From the NCBI RefSeq assembly GCF_902459615.1, contig NZ_CABPSA010000001.1, positions 1-64,000 of the forward strand: DNA of 64,000 nt, written 5' to 3'. Below, in pieces: positions 8,337 through 17,046 of the stretch. Below the pieces are notes generated by a model that did no database searches, was not told the origin of the DNA, and saw only the letters and a program-made list of their open reading frames with translations. A program made the position numbers and the translations under genes. The DNA is from Pandoraea commovens (GTDB lineage Bacteria > Pseudomonadota > Gammaproteobacteria > Burkholderiales > Burkholderiaceae). Position 1 is the first letter of the stretch. Every line of letters starts with the position of its first letter.

Positions 8337-8687
8337 TTAGCTACCGCGATACGTTGAAAAGCTCCACGGCGACACCAGAAGGGGCACGTGGTAATGCTGG
8401 GAAGGCTCCGCGATGCCAAAACGCAGCACCACGCGATCCACGAAGCGCGGCGACGGCACTTCCACGCCCTGTGCGGCGAAATAATCGCCCGCGTGGAACA
8501 CCAGCTCGTATTCGCCTGCGGCGAATTCCTCACCTTCAAGCAGCGGCTTGTCGCAGCGGCCGTCGGCATTCGTCTGCACGTCGCGCAGCGAACGGCGCTC
8601 GCCGTCCACGCGCCACAGCTCGACACGGATGCCCGCGCCTGGCTTGCCGTGCGATGTATCTAGTACGTGGGTAGTCAGTCGTCCCAT
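8337..8687 (-). CDS. uraH: 5-hydroxyisourate hydrolase (transthyretin-like)
   Basis: A 116-residue transthyretin-fold protein. It starts MGRLTTHVLDTSHGKPG and ends with the diagnostic C-terminal YRGS; the conserved active-site text HYHVPLLVSPWSFSTYRGS is intact. It opens the ring of 5-hydroxyisourate to OHCU. I chose the ATG at 8687, which has AGGAGA upstream and gives the family-standard length; an upstream in-frame start at 8771 would add 28 residues without homology. OHCU decarboxylase (uraD) is not in the window and may lie to the left near allA. Confidence 0.93.
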   Translation of the reverse strand: MGRLTTHVLDTSHGKPGAGIRVELWRVDGERRSLRDVQTNADGRCDKPLLEGEEFAAGEYELVFHAGDYFAAQGVEVPSPRFVDRVVLRFGIAEPSQHYHVPLLVSPWSFSTYRGS

Positions 8688-9124
8688 GATGTCTCCTGTG
8701 ATGGATGGGTGCATTGTAGGGAGATGGCGGCCCGGCAACGCGCGCAATACCAAAGATAAAAACGCGCACATACCCCGTTATGCAGGATAAAAAGATGACG
8801 CGCTTCAATAGGGCATCCCGACGTCTGAAGCGTACGCCGCGTGCACCGGAATTGGGATTTTTTGGAGGACTATTGGATTTTGTTATCCAGCGCATAACGC
8901 GTTACGTATGAGCCGTTATCGCGACAGGAGACGGATCGCCCGGGAAGCCCAATGGTTACGTGCATGCTTGGGGAAAACCCGAGACGCAAGATAAGCATTC
9001 ATGCATACGTTCCATGAAAAAAACACTATAGCCTCCGATGGTCTTGCCGCAAAGTGCGTCGACCTGCACCATTGAGTCACCCTAAAAATAGACATTAAAC
9101 AGCCCCCCGAGGGACGGAGACGCA
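8688..9124. other. 437-bp divergent regulatory gap
   Basis: This region separates the uraH-puuD operon (minus) from the NCS2 permease gene (plus) and must contain both promoters. It is more AT-rich than its surroundings, for example around 8860-8900 and 8990-9100. A weak dyad-like stretch, GCATAACGCGTTACG, lies near 8890-8904, but no operator can be assigned. No gene seen. Confidence 0.5.
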
Positions 9125-10498
9125 ATGAGTGTGACAACCAATACCGTGGATCCGGTCGATGAACGACTGCCGATCGGAAAATTGTTCATGCTGGGCCTGC
9201 AACACGTTCTGGTGATGTATGCGGGCGCGGTCGCCGTGCCGCTTATCATCGGCGGCGCGCTGGGCCTGCCCAAAGATCAGATTGCGTTTCTGATCTCCGC
9301 CGATCTGATGTGCTGCGGCATCGCCACGCTGATTCAAAGCGTCGGTGTGGGCCGCTTCGGTATCCGTATGCCCGTCATCATGGCGGTCACATTTGCTGCC
9401 GTCGGGCCGATGCTCGCCATCGGCACGAACCCCTCGCTAGGCTTGCCCGGTATCTTCGGGGCGACCATTGCCTCCGGCATCATCGGCACGCTGATCGCGC
9501 CGCTCGTCGGCAAGCTGCTGCGCTTCTTCCCGCCGATCGTGACCGGCATCGTCATTACGTCCATCGGTCTGACCATCATCGGCGTGGGCATCAACTGGGC
9601 GGCTGGCGGTGTAGGCAACCCCGACTACGGCGACCCCGTCTACCTCGGTGTGTCATTTGCGGTGCTCATCTTCATCTTGCTGATCACGCGCTTCGTGAAG
9701 GGCTTCTTCTCGAACATCGCCGTGCTGCTCGGCATCCTTTTCGGATTCGGCATTGCACTGTTGCTGCACAAAGTGAATTTCGACGGTCTCGATCAGGTGA
9801 AATGGTTCGACGTCGTGCTGCCGTTCCACTTCGGCATGCCGGTGTTCGATCCGTGGGCCATTGTGACGCTCACCATCGTGATTCTGATTACGTTCATCGA
9901 GTCGACGGGCATGTTCCTCGCGCTGGGCGAGATCGTCGGCAAGCCGGTGGATGAGAAGGCGCTGGTCGCTGGTTTGCGTGTCGATGGCGTCGCCACTGTC
10001 ATCGGCGGACTGTTCAACACCTTCCCGCATACCTCGTTCTCGCAGAACATCGGTCTCGTTGGCGTAACGGGCGTTAAGAGCCGCTGGGTGTGTGCCTCGG
10101 CTGGCGTCATCCTGCTCGTGTTCGGCCTGATTCCGAAGATGTCGGTCGTCGTGGCGTCCATTCCCCAGTTCGTGCTGGGCGGCGCGGGCGTCGTGATGTT
10201 CGGCATGGTGCTCGCCACGGGCATCAAGATCCTGTCCAAGGTCGACTACTCGCATAACCGCTACAACCTGTATATCGTAGCTATCAGCATCGGTATGGCG
10301 ATGATTCCGGTCGCGTCGAACAAGTTCTTTGCGAAGATGCCGGAACAGCTCGCGCCGTTGCTGCATAGCGGGATTCTGCTCGCTACGCTGTCCGCCGTGA
10401 TCCTGAACGCCTACTTCAACGGCTTCAAAGCGCCGGTGACGCACGGCAACGGCCACGGCGAGAAGAACGGATCGGGTATGGGCCTGGAGGCGCATTGA
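9125..10498 (+). CDS. NCS2 family purine (xanthine/urate) permease
   Basis: A 457-residue transporter with about 14 hydrophobic segments. NCS2 signatures are present: GKLFMLGLQHVLVMYAGAVAVP at the start, and the region with SQNIGLVGVTGVKSR that forms part of the substrate site in xanthine and urate carriers. It should import xanthine, urate or a related purine by proton or sodium symport. GGGACGGAGACGC precedes the ATG. Its stop overlaps the ATG of the 8-oxoguanine deaminase gene (TGATG), so the two are translationally coupled. Divergent from the urate hydroxylase operon, which supports purine substrates. Confidence 0.9.
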   Translation: MSVTTNTVDPVDERLPIGKLFMLGLQHVLVMYAGAVAVPLIIGGALGLPKDQIAFLISADLMCCGIATLIQSVGVGRFGIRMPVIMAVTFAAVGPMLAIGTNPSLGLPGIFGATIASGIIGTLIAPLVGKLLRFFPPIVTGIVITSIGLTIIGVGINWAAGGVGNPDYGDPVYLGVSFAVLIFILLITRFVKGFFSNIAVLLGILFGFGIALLLHKVNFDGLDQVKWFDVVLPFHFGMPVFDPWAIVTLTIVILITFIESTGMFLALGEIVGKPVDEKALVAGLRVDGVATVIGGLFNTFPHTSFSQNIGLVGVTGVKSRWVCASAGVILLVFGLIPKMSVVVASIPQFVLGGAGVVMFGMVLATGIKILSKVDYSHNRYNLYIVAISIGMAMIPVASNKFFAKMPEQLAPLLHSGILLATLSAVILNAYFNGFKAPVTHGNGHGEKNGSGMGLEAH

Positions 10499-11856
10499 TG
10501 AAAACGTTGCTCGTCAAGAATGCCGAAGTGCTGGTCACGATGGACGCCGGTCGCCGCGAAATCGCGCGCGGCGGGCTGTACATCGAAGACAACCGGATCG
10601 TGGCCGTCGGCACCAGCGATACGCTGCCGGCGAGTGCCGACGAGGTGCTCGATCTGACGGGGCACGTCGTCATTCCGGGGCTGGTCAACACGCACCACCA
10701 CATGTACCAGAGCCTCACGCGGGCCATCCCGGCCGCGCAAGACGGCGAGCTGTTCAACTGGCTGACGAACCTCTATCCGGTGTGGGCCAACCTCACGCCG
10801 GAGATGATTCGCGTCTCTACGAAGACGGCGATGGCCGAACTGCTGCTCTCGGGCTGCACCACGTCGAGCGACCATCTCTATATCTACCCGAACGGCTGCA
10901 AGCTCGACGACAGCATCGAAGCCGCCGCCGAGATCGGCATGCGCTTCCACGCGAGCCGGGGCAGCATGAGCGTTGGCCAGAGTCAGGGCGGACTGCCGCC
11001 CGACCGTGTGGTCGAGCGTGAAGACGACATTCTCAAAGACACGCAGCGTCTCATCGAGACGTACCACGACGAAGGCCGTTACGCGATGCTGCGCGTGGTC
11101 GTCGCCCCTTGCTCACCGTTCTCGGTAAGTCGTGACCTGATGCGCGAGTCGGCCACGATGGCGCGCCACTACGGCGTGTCGTTGCACACCCATCTGGCCG
11201 AGAACGTCAACGACATTGCCTACAGCCGCGAGAAGTTTGGCATGACGCCAGCGGAGTACGCGCAGGATCTTGGCTGGGTCGGTCACGATGTCTGGCACGC
11301 CCACTGTGTTCAGCTCGACGACGCGGGTATCGCGCTCTTCGCGAAAACCGGCACCGGCGTGGCGCATTGCCCGTGCTCGAACATGCGGCTCGCGTCAGGT
11401 ATCGCCCCGATTCGCCGGATGCGCGACGCCGGTGTGCCCGTCGGGCTCGGTGTGGACGGCTCAGCGTCCAACGATGCGGCGAGCATGATCAACGAAGCGC
11501 GTCAGGCGCTGCTGCTGCAACGGGTCGGATTCGGCCCGAGCGCGATGACGGCGCGCGACGCGCTGGAGATCGCGACGGTCGGCGGCGCACGCGTGCTGGG
11601 TCGCGACGACATCGGCGTGCTCGCGGCGGGCATGGCGGCGGATTTCGTCGCGTTCGATACACGTGGCGTCGGCATGGCGGGCGGTCTGCACGACCCCGTG
11701 GCGGCGCTCGTCTTCTGTAATCCTGGACAAGCCGCGTACAGCGTGGTGAACGGACGGGTGGTGGTGCGCGAAGGGCGTCTGACGACGCTCGACCTGCCGT
11801 CGCTCGTCACGCGTCACAACGCGCTGGCGCGGCAACTGGCCGAGGCTTCCCGATAA
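10498..11856 (+). CDS. 8-oxoguanine deaminase (amidohydrolase family)
   Basis: A 452-residue metal-dependent amidohydrolase of the TrzN/AtzA-like branch. Metal ligands are visible: NTHHHMYQS (HxH-type), His in SLHTHLAENV, His in WHAHCVQ and Asp in VGLGVDGSASND. The text FNWLTNLYPVW and GCTTSSDHLYIYP matches characterised 8-oxoguanine deaminases, which convert 8-oxoguanine to urate. That product feeds PuuD. The ATG at 10498 overlaps the permease stop codon; an alternative TTG at 10495 is less likely. A cytosine or guanine deaminase is the main alternative. Confidence 0.85.
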   Translation: MKTLLVKNAEVLVTMDAGRREIARGGLYIEDNRIVAVGTSDTLPASADEVLDLTGHVVIPGLVNTHHHMYQSLTRAIPAAQDGELFNWLTNLYPVWANLTPEMIRVSTKTAMAELLLSGCTTSSDHLYIYPNGCKLDDSIEAAAEIGMRFHASRGSMSVGQSQGGLPPDRVVEREDDILKDTQRLIETYHDEGRYAMLRVVVAPCSPFSVSRDLMRESATMARHYGVSLHTHLAENVNDIAYSREKFGMTPAEYAQDLGWVGHDVWHAHCVQLDDAGIALFAKTGTGVAHCPCSNMRLASGIAPIRRMRDAGVPVGLGVDGSASNDAASMINEARQALLLQRVGFGPSAMTARDALEIATVGGARVLGRDDIGVLAAGMAADFVAFDTRGVGMAGGLHDPVAALVFCNPGQAAYSVVNGRVVVREGRLTTLDLPSLVTRHNALARQLAEASR

Positions 11857-11973
11857 GGCGTTGCCACACCGGCCGCACATTCATGGTGTGAGGTCGCGGG
11901 ACTGCTCACCCCAATCGGCAGATTCGGGTGAGCCGGTTCCGGCGTGGCGATGGGCAAGCGGGAAGTCGGGGTG

Positions 11974-11996
11974 GCGTTCCCGTGCATGGGGAACGC
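11974..11996. terminator. Hairpin between convergent genes
   Basis: GCGTTCCC (11974-11981) and GGGAACGC (11989-11996) form a perfect 8-bp stem with a 7-nt loop, in the gap between the deaminase stop and the convergent LysR gene stop. There is no T-run, so terminator function is inferred from position. Confidence 0.35.
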
Positions 11997-12071
11997 TGCC
12001 GTGCGGTTCGGCGGGGCGGTGGGGGCCGCTCCGTCGGTAAAAACGGCACAGCCCCTTTGATTGACTCGATA

Positions 12072-13010
12072 TCAGGACGGCGTACGCGATTCCAGCAGGG
12101 TGCGCGTTGCGTCGGAAATCACACTGCGCAGCCAGCGCACCTCGTCCGAGTAGTGCGTGCGCTCGTGCCACAACTGGTAGTACTGCATCGGCGGGAAATC
12201 GATGGGCGTCTCCAGCACCGTGAGCGGCAGGAACTCCGCGTAGTGGTCGGCAAACAGGCGCGTCGTCGTGAAAATCAGATCGGATTTCAGCAGAACGTAC
12301 GGCGCCAGATTGAAGTACGGAATCGTGACGACCACATTTCGCTTCAGACGCTCGCGCGCGAGGTGCATGTCGATCGCACCGCGCTGAGCGACGGAGTAGG
12401 GCGTCGGCGCGAGGTGCGGGCTGCCGAGGTATTGCTCCAGCGTGAGCCCGCGCTTGGCGTACGGATGCGTATTACGGACCAGACACACGATCTGGTCGAC
12501 GAACAGATTAGAGAGGTGAAGCTGCTCGGGCGGTTCCGGCCAGTTGCCGATGACGATATCCACCTTGCCGTCTTCGAGCGCATGTTCGTAGTCGAAGGCG
12601 GGGCCGAGCGAGTGCAGCTCCAGTTGCGCGTTGGGGGCTTGCTGGCGGAAGCGCTCGACAACCGTCGGCACGAACAGCGTATTCAGATAGTCGGGCGAGC
12701 CGATGCGGAACGTGCGCACCGTCGTGGCCGGGTCGAAATTCGATTGCTGCACCGTAATGCGCTCGATTTCGCGCAATGCGTTTTGCGTCGGCTCCAGCAA
12801 CGACTGACCGTATTCGGTCGGCACCATGCCCGATTTGCCGCGAACCAGCAGCGGATCGCCAGTAATGTCGCGCAACCGGCGCAGCGCAGCGCTGATCGCC
12901 GGTTGCGACTGATTCAGTTTGACGGCCGCACGCGTCACGCTGCGCTCGATCAACAGGGTATGGAGAACGCGCAGCAAATAGGTGTCAATCGGTTCGCGGT
13001 TTTGGCTCAT
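12072..13010 (-). CDS. LysR-type transcriptional regulator
   Basis: A 312-residue LysR protein. The N-terminal winged helix (about 10-70) has the usual SVTRAAVKLNQSQPAISAAL helix-turn-helix, followed by a linker helix and a periplasmic-binding-like effector domain. I start it at the ATG at 13010 (MSQNREPID), where LysR homology begins; an ATG at 13052 would add 14 residues, and neither has a strong ribosome binding site. It is divergent from the nucleoside ABC transporter operon and convergent with the deaminase, so it probably controls purine uptake or catabolism. Effector unknown. Confidence 0.85.
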   Translation of the reverse strand: MSQNREPIDTYLLRVLHTLLIERSVTRAAVKLNQSQPAISAALRRLRDITGDPLLVRGKSGMVPTEYGQSLLEPTQNALREIERITVQQSNFDPATTVRTFRIGSPDYLNTLFVPTVVERFRQQAPNAQLELHSLGPAFDYEHALEDGKVDIVIGNWPEPPEQLHLSNLFVDQIVCLVRNTHPYAKRGLTLEQYLGSPHLAPTPYSVAQRGAIDMHLARERLKRNVVVTIPYFNLAPYVLLKSDLIFTTTRLFADHYAEFLPLTVLETPIDFPPMQYYQLWHERTHYSDEVRWLRSVISDATRTLLESRTPS

Positions 13011-13024
13011 GAGGAATATAACGA

Positions 13025-13039
13025 TCCGGATATGTCGGA
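13025..13039. promoter_or_regulatory. Candidate LysR operator dyad
   Basis: TCCG-N7-CGGA lies 15 bp upstream of the LysR start, in the divergent region facing the ABC transporter genes. Size and place suit a LysR-type site, but only 4-bp arms support it. Confidence 0.3.
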
Positions 13040-13249
13040 CCCTGTAGTGCATAAGTAAATCATTATGAAGGACAAGGTGAGGGGCCTCTATAGCGGAAAG
13101 TCCCTATCACAAGACGCCCGTCGTTCGTAAGGTGGCCTTAGATGTCCCTGTTAATGACACAGACTCGACATTTCACCGCGAATTGGGTATTTTCGGACCG
13201 CCCAAGCCCCGAACTCAGACTCAGTCAGACTCCGCCAGTGACCCTTTCC

Positions 13250-14797
13250 ATGCAATCGACGCCACGTCTGGCGCTGACCGGCATCACCAAACGCTACCCG
13301 AGCGTGGTGGCCAACGACGACATCGCGTTGAGCGTATTACCCGGCGAGATCCACGCTGTACTGGGTGAGAACGGTGCAGGTAAAAGCACGTTGATGAAGA
13401 TCATCTACGGCGCCGTACGTCCCGACGCCGGGGAAATCCTGTGGGAAGGCCAACCGGTTCGCATCGACAGCCCGGCCGCGGCACGCAAGCTCGGCATTGG
13501 CATGGTCTTCCAGCACTTCTCATTGTTCGAGACGCTCACCGTCGCGGAGAATATTTCTCTTGCGCTCGACGACGCAGGCCGCGACCTCAAAGCGCTGGCC
13601 AAACGCATCCGCGAGGTCTCGACCCAGTACGGGCTTGAGGTCGATCCGGTGCGCCACGTGCACAGCTTGTCCGTCGGCGAGCGTCAGCGCGTGGAGATCG
13701 TGCGCTGCCTGTTGCAGAACCCACGTCTGCTCATCATGGACGAACCGACCTCGGTGCTCACGCCCCAGGCCGTCCAGAAACTCTTCACGACGTTGCGCCG
13801 CCTCGCCGCCGAGGGATGCAGCATCGTCTATATCAGTCACAAGCTCGACGAAATTCGCGATCTTTGCGACCGCGCGACCGTGTTGCGTGGTGGGCGCGTC
13901 TCCGGGCACGCCGTGCCGCGTGAGGAAACCGCCGAGACGCTGGCGCAGATGATGATCGGACGTGCGTTGCCGCAGATCGAGCGTCGTGCGCATCAGCCGG
14001 GCGACGTGCTGCTGTCTCTCAAGAACCTTTCGATGGCGAGCGAAGATCCGTTCGGGACCTCGCTGCATGACGTCAATCTCGACGTGCATGCGGGCGAAAT
14101 CGTGGGGATCGCGGGTGTGTCTGGCAACGGGCAGGCCGAACTGCTCGCAGCGCTCTCGGGCGAGGCTCGCGCGCCGCAAGCGGAGGCCATTGCACTGCAC
14201 GACCGTGCGGTCGGTCGCATGGGCGCGGCCACGCGGCGAAGGCTCGGACTCGCCTTCGTCCCGGAGGAGCGTCTGGGGCGCGGCGCAGTGCCGAGCATGT
14301 CGCTCATGGATAACGCCTTGCTGGGCGCGTCGGGCACGGCGCATCTGGGCTTGCTTCGCGGGGGATGGATTCGTCGAGGCACGTTGCGTAAGTTCGCCAC
14401 GCTGTGCATCGAGCGCTTCAACGTGAAGGCCGGTGGCCCGGACGCTGCCGCGCAAAGCCTCTCGGGCGGCAATTTGCAGAAGTTCATCGTCGGACGCGAG
14501 ATTTTGCAGGAGCCACGGGTGCTCGTGGTGGCGCAACCGACGTGGGGCGTGGATGTCGGGGCTGCGGCCTTCATCCGTCAGCAATTGCTGGACTTATCGG
14601 CGCGTGGCGTGGCCGTGCTGGTGCTGTCCGAAGAGCTCGACGAGCTGTTCGAGATTTGCGACCGGATTACCGTGCTGGCGCAGGGACGTTTGTCGCCCGT
14701 GCGTAAGCCCGAGCAGACCGACGCGCGTGAGATCGGCCTGTGGATGGCGGGGATGTTCCCCGGTGGTCCGGGAGAACGCACCACAGTGGCGGCCTGA
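13250..14797 (+). CDS. Nucleoside/purine ABC transporter, ATP-binding protein (tandem ABC)
   Basis: A 515-residue protein with two ABC domains, as in sugar and nucleoside importers of the YufO/NupA type. The first has Walker A GENGAGKST, signature SVGERQRVE and Walker B LLIMDEP. The second has the degenerate P-loop GVSGNGQAEL, signature SGGNLQKF and VVAQPTWGVD. It energises the permease pair encoded next. The ATG at 13250 matches family length but lacks a ribosome binding site. A start at 13142 has a good AAGGTGG site and would add 36 residues without homology, so the true start is uncertain. It is followed at 113 bp by the first permease gene. Confidence 0.9.
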   Translation: MQSTPRLALTGITKRYPSVVANDDIALSVLPGEIHAVLGENGAGKSTLMKIIYGAVRPDAGEILWEGQPVRIDSPAAARKLGIGMVFQHFSLFETLTVAENISLALDDAGRDLKALAKRIREVSTQYGLEVDPVRHVHSLSVGERQRVEIVRCLLQNPRLLIMDEPTSVLTPQAVQKLFTTLRRLAAEGCSIVYISHKLDEIRDLCDRATVLRGGRVSGHAVPREETAETLAQMMIGRALPQIERRAHQPGDVLLSLKNLSMASEDPFGTSLHDVNLDVHAGEIVGIAGVSGNGQAELLAALSGEARAPQAEAIALHDRAVGRMGAATRRRLGLAFVPEERLGRGAVPSMSLMDNALLGASGTAHLGLLRGGWIRRGTLRKFATLCIERFNVKAGGPDAAAQSLSGGNLQKFIVGREILQEPRVLVVAQPTWGVDVGAAAFIRQQLLDLSARGVAVLVLSEELDELFEICDRITVLAQGRLSPVRKPEQTDAREIGLWMAGMFPGGPGERTTVAA

Positions 14798-14910
14798 CGG
14801 GCAAACACGGGCAAACGCAGCATTTTCCTTTTTCGACGTGTTTCGGTGCGTGACGAACGACTGCTCGCCAGCCGGAACACTGTAATGTTTTCATCGATTC
14901 ATCAGACATC

Positions 14911-16017
14911 ATGTTCGATCTCACGCTTGAGCCACGGCCAAGTCCTTCCCGCACCATGCGGCTCGCGATGCCGTTAGTGGCCACGCTCATCACGTTGGCT
15001 GGCGGCGTGCTTATCTTCAGCTTTCTCGGCAAGAATCCGGCGCAGGCGATGGCCGCATTCTTCCTTGCGCCGATCAGCAGCCTGAACGGCTGGTCGGAGT
15101 TGCTGCTCAAGGCGTCGCCGCTGTGCCTGATCGCGTTGGGGCTTGCCATCGGCTATCGCGCGAACGTCTGGAATATCGGCGCGGAAGGGCAGCTGTTGCT
15201 CGGCGGGATCTTCGCCTCCGGCGTGGCGATTCATTTCGACGGTCATGGCGGTGCGTGGCTGCTGCCGCTGATGATGGTGGCCGGTGCGCTCGGTGGCATG
15301 CTGTGGGCTGCGATTCCGGCGCTGCTGCGCGTGCGCTTCAACGCCAACGAGATTCTCGTGAGCCTGATGCTCACCTACGTCGCTACGCAACTGCTGATCT
15401 ATCTGGTCAGCGGACCGTGGCAAGACCCGCATGGGATGAACTTCCCGCAGTCCATCAACTTCAGCCGCGAGGCACTCTTCCCGCGTTTCTTCGGTGACTG
15501 GCATTGGGCGACATGGCGGGGCACGCGTCTGAATGCCTCGATCTTCATGGCCGTGGCGGCGGTGCCGCTTGCGTGGTTCTTTATGCGCAAGAGCTTCGCG
15601 GGATACCGCATGGAAGTCGGTGGGCTCGCACCGCTCGCTGCACGCTATGCCGGTTATTCGGAACCGCGTGCCGTCTGGCTCGCGTTGCTGATCGGTGGCG
15701 CGGCGGCCGGGCTTGCCGGAACGGGCGAAGTGGCCGGGCCGGTGGGGCAGTTGCAGGCGACGTGGGCACCCGGGTACGGCTTCACAGCCATCATCGTCGC
15801 GTTCGTCGGCCGGTTGCATCCGGTGGGGATTGTGCTGGCGAGTCTGCTCATGGCGCTGCTGTATCTCGGCGGCGAAGCGGTGCAGACGTCGCTCCAGTTG
15901 CCCAAAGCCATCAGCGGCGTGTTCCAGGGGCTGCTGCTGTTCAGTCTGCTGGGCTGCGACGTGTTTGTGAACTACCGACTGCGTCGGCGCGCTCGTGCGC
16001 TCACGCGCGACGCCTGA
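14911..16017 (+). CDS. Nucleoside/purine ABC transporter permease
   Basis: A 368-residue membrane protein of the BPD_transp_2 type with about ten hydrophobic segments. The stretch GLAIGYRANVWNIGAEGQLLLGG is the hallmark of the first permease (YufP/NupB-like) of BMP-type nucleoside importers. It pairs with the permease encoded 10 bp downstream and with the tandem ATPase upstream. A 113-bp spacer precedes it. No odd features. Confidence 0.9.
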   Translation: MFDLTLEPRPSPSRTMRLAMPLVATLITLAGGVLIFSFLGKNPAQAMAAFFLAPISSLNGWSELLLKASPLCLIALGLAIGYRANVWNIGAEGQLLLGGIFASGVAIHFDGHGGAWLLPLMMVAGALGGMLWAAIPALLRVRFNANEILVSLMLTYVATQLLIYLVSGPWQDPHGMNFPQSINFSREALFPRFFGDWHWATWRGTRLNASIFMAVAAVPLAWFFMRKSFAGYRMEVGGLAPLAARYAGYSEPRAVWLALLIGGAAAGLAGTGEVAGPVGQLQATWAPGYGFTAIIVAFVGRLHPVGIVLASLLMALLYLGGEAVQTSLQLPKAISGVFQGLLLFSLLGCDVFVNYRLRRRARALTRDA

Positions 16018-16027
16018 GGAGCGCAGC

Positions 16028-16957
16028 ATGGACTGGATCAATCTGCTGACGCCGCTGGCCGCAAGCGCGGTGATCGCCGCCATCCCCCTGATGCTCGCTG
16101 CGCTGGGCGAACTGGTGACCGAAAAATCGGGCGTGCTCAATCTCGGCGTGGAAGGCACGATGCTCATGGGCGCCATTGGCGCGTTCGCTGTTACCGTGCA
16201 GACAGGCAGTCTTTGGCTGGGCGTCATCGCCGGTATTGCATCGGGCGTCGTCATGTCGGCCGTATTCGCATGGCTCACGCTCTCGCTCATGGCCAATCAG
16301 GTCGCGACAGGTCTGGCGCTGACGATCTTCGGCATCGGCCTGTCGGCGTATGTCGGCCGTCCGTACACCGACGCAACGATTCCGATGCTGCGCGATATGC
16401 CGATTCCCGGGCTGTCGTCGATTCCCGTGCTGGGCGCTTCGATCTTCTCGCTCAATCCGCTGGGGTATCTATCGGTCGCACTGCTCGCGGCGATTGCATG
16501 GTTCCTTTACCGTACCCGCGCCGGTCTGGTGCTGCGCTCGATTGGCGAAGCGCCTTCGGTCGCCCATGCCATCGGCTATCCGGTGGTGCGGATTCGCTAT
16601 TTGGCGACGCTGTTCGGTGGTGCCATGTCGGGGCTCGCCGGTGCCTATTACTCCGTCGGCTATCTGCGTCTGTGGCAGGAGAACCTGACGGCAGGACGCG
16701 GCTGGATTGCGCTCGCGCTGGTGGTCTTCGCCACATGGCGGCCCGGGCGCACGGCGCTCGGCGCGCTGCTGTTCGGCGTTGTGATGGCGCTGCAATTTCA
16801 GGCACAGGCGATGGGCATTCGTATTCCTTCGCAAGCGCTCGCAAGCCTGCCGTATCTGGCGACCATCGTGGTGCTGGTGATCATTTCCCGCAATCGTCAG
16901 ACGATTCGGCTGAACGCGCCGGCGTCGCTGGGCAAGCCGTTCTTTGCCGGGTCCTGA
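16028..16957 (+). CDS. Nucleoside/purine ABC transporter permease, second subunit
   Basis: A 309-residue permease (YufQ/NupC-like). It shows GELVTEKSGVLNLGVEGTMLMGA near the N-terminus and HAIGYPVVRIRYLATLFGGAMSG in the middle, both typical of the second membrane subunit. The ATG at 16028 is preceded by GAGGAG at the right spacing; upstream in-frame codons from 15995 overlap the previous gene and are not needed. About eight to nine membrane spans. It is the third transporter gene, followed at 89 bp by the binding lipoprotein. Confidence 0.9.
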   Translation: MDWINLLTPLAASAVIAAIPLMLAALGELVTEKSGVLNLGVEGTMLMGAIGAFAVTVQTGSLWLGVIAGIASGVVMSAVFAWLTLSLMANQVATGLALTIFGIGLSAYVGRPYTDATIPMLRDMPIPGLSSIPVLGASIFSLNPLGYLSVALLAAIAWFLYRTRAGLVLRSIGEAPSVAHAIGYPVVRIRYLATLFGGAMSGLAGAYYSVGYLRLWQENLTAGRGWIALALVVFATWRPGRTALGALLFGVVMALQFQAQAMGIRIPSQALASLPYLATIVVLVIISRNRQTIRLNAPASLGKPFFAGS

Positions 16958-17046
16958 GGCCGGGGTGACGCCGGGTTGACGACGGCGTGCACGCAGTAAG
17001 CGATACAAGCATTTCACTGAAACAATCGATGACGAGGAGAAAATCG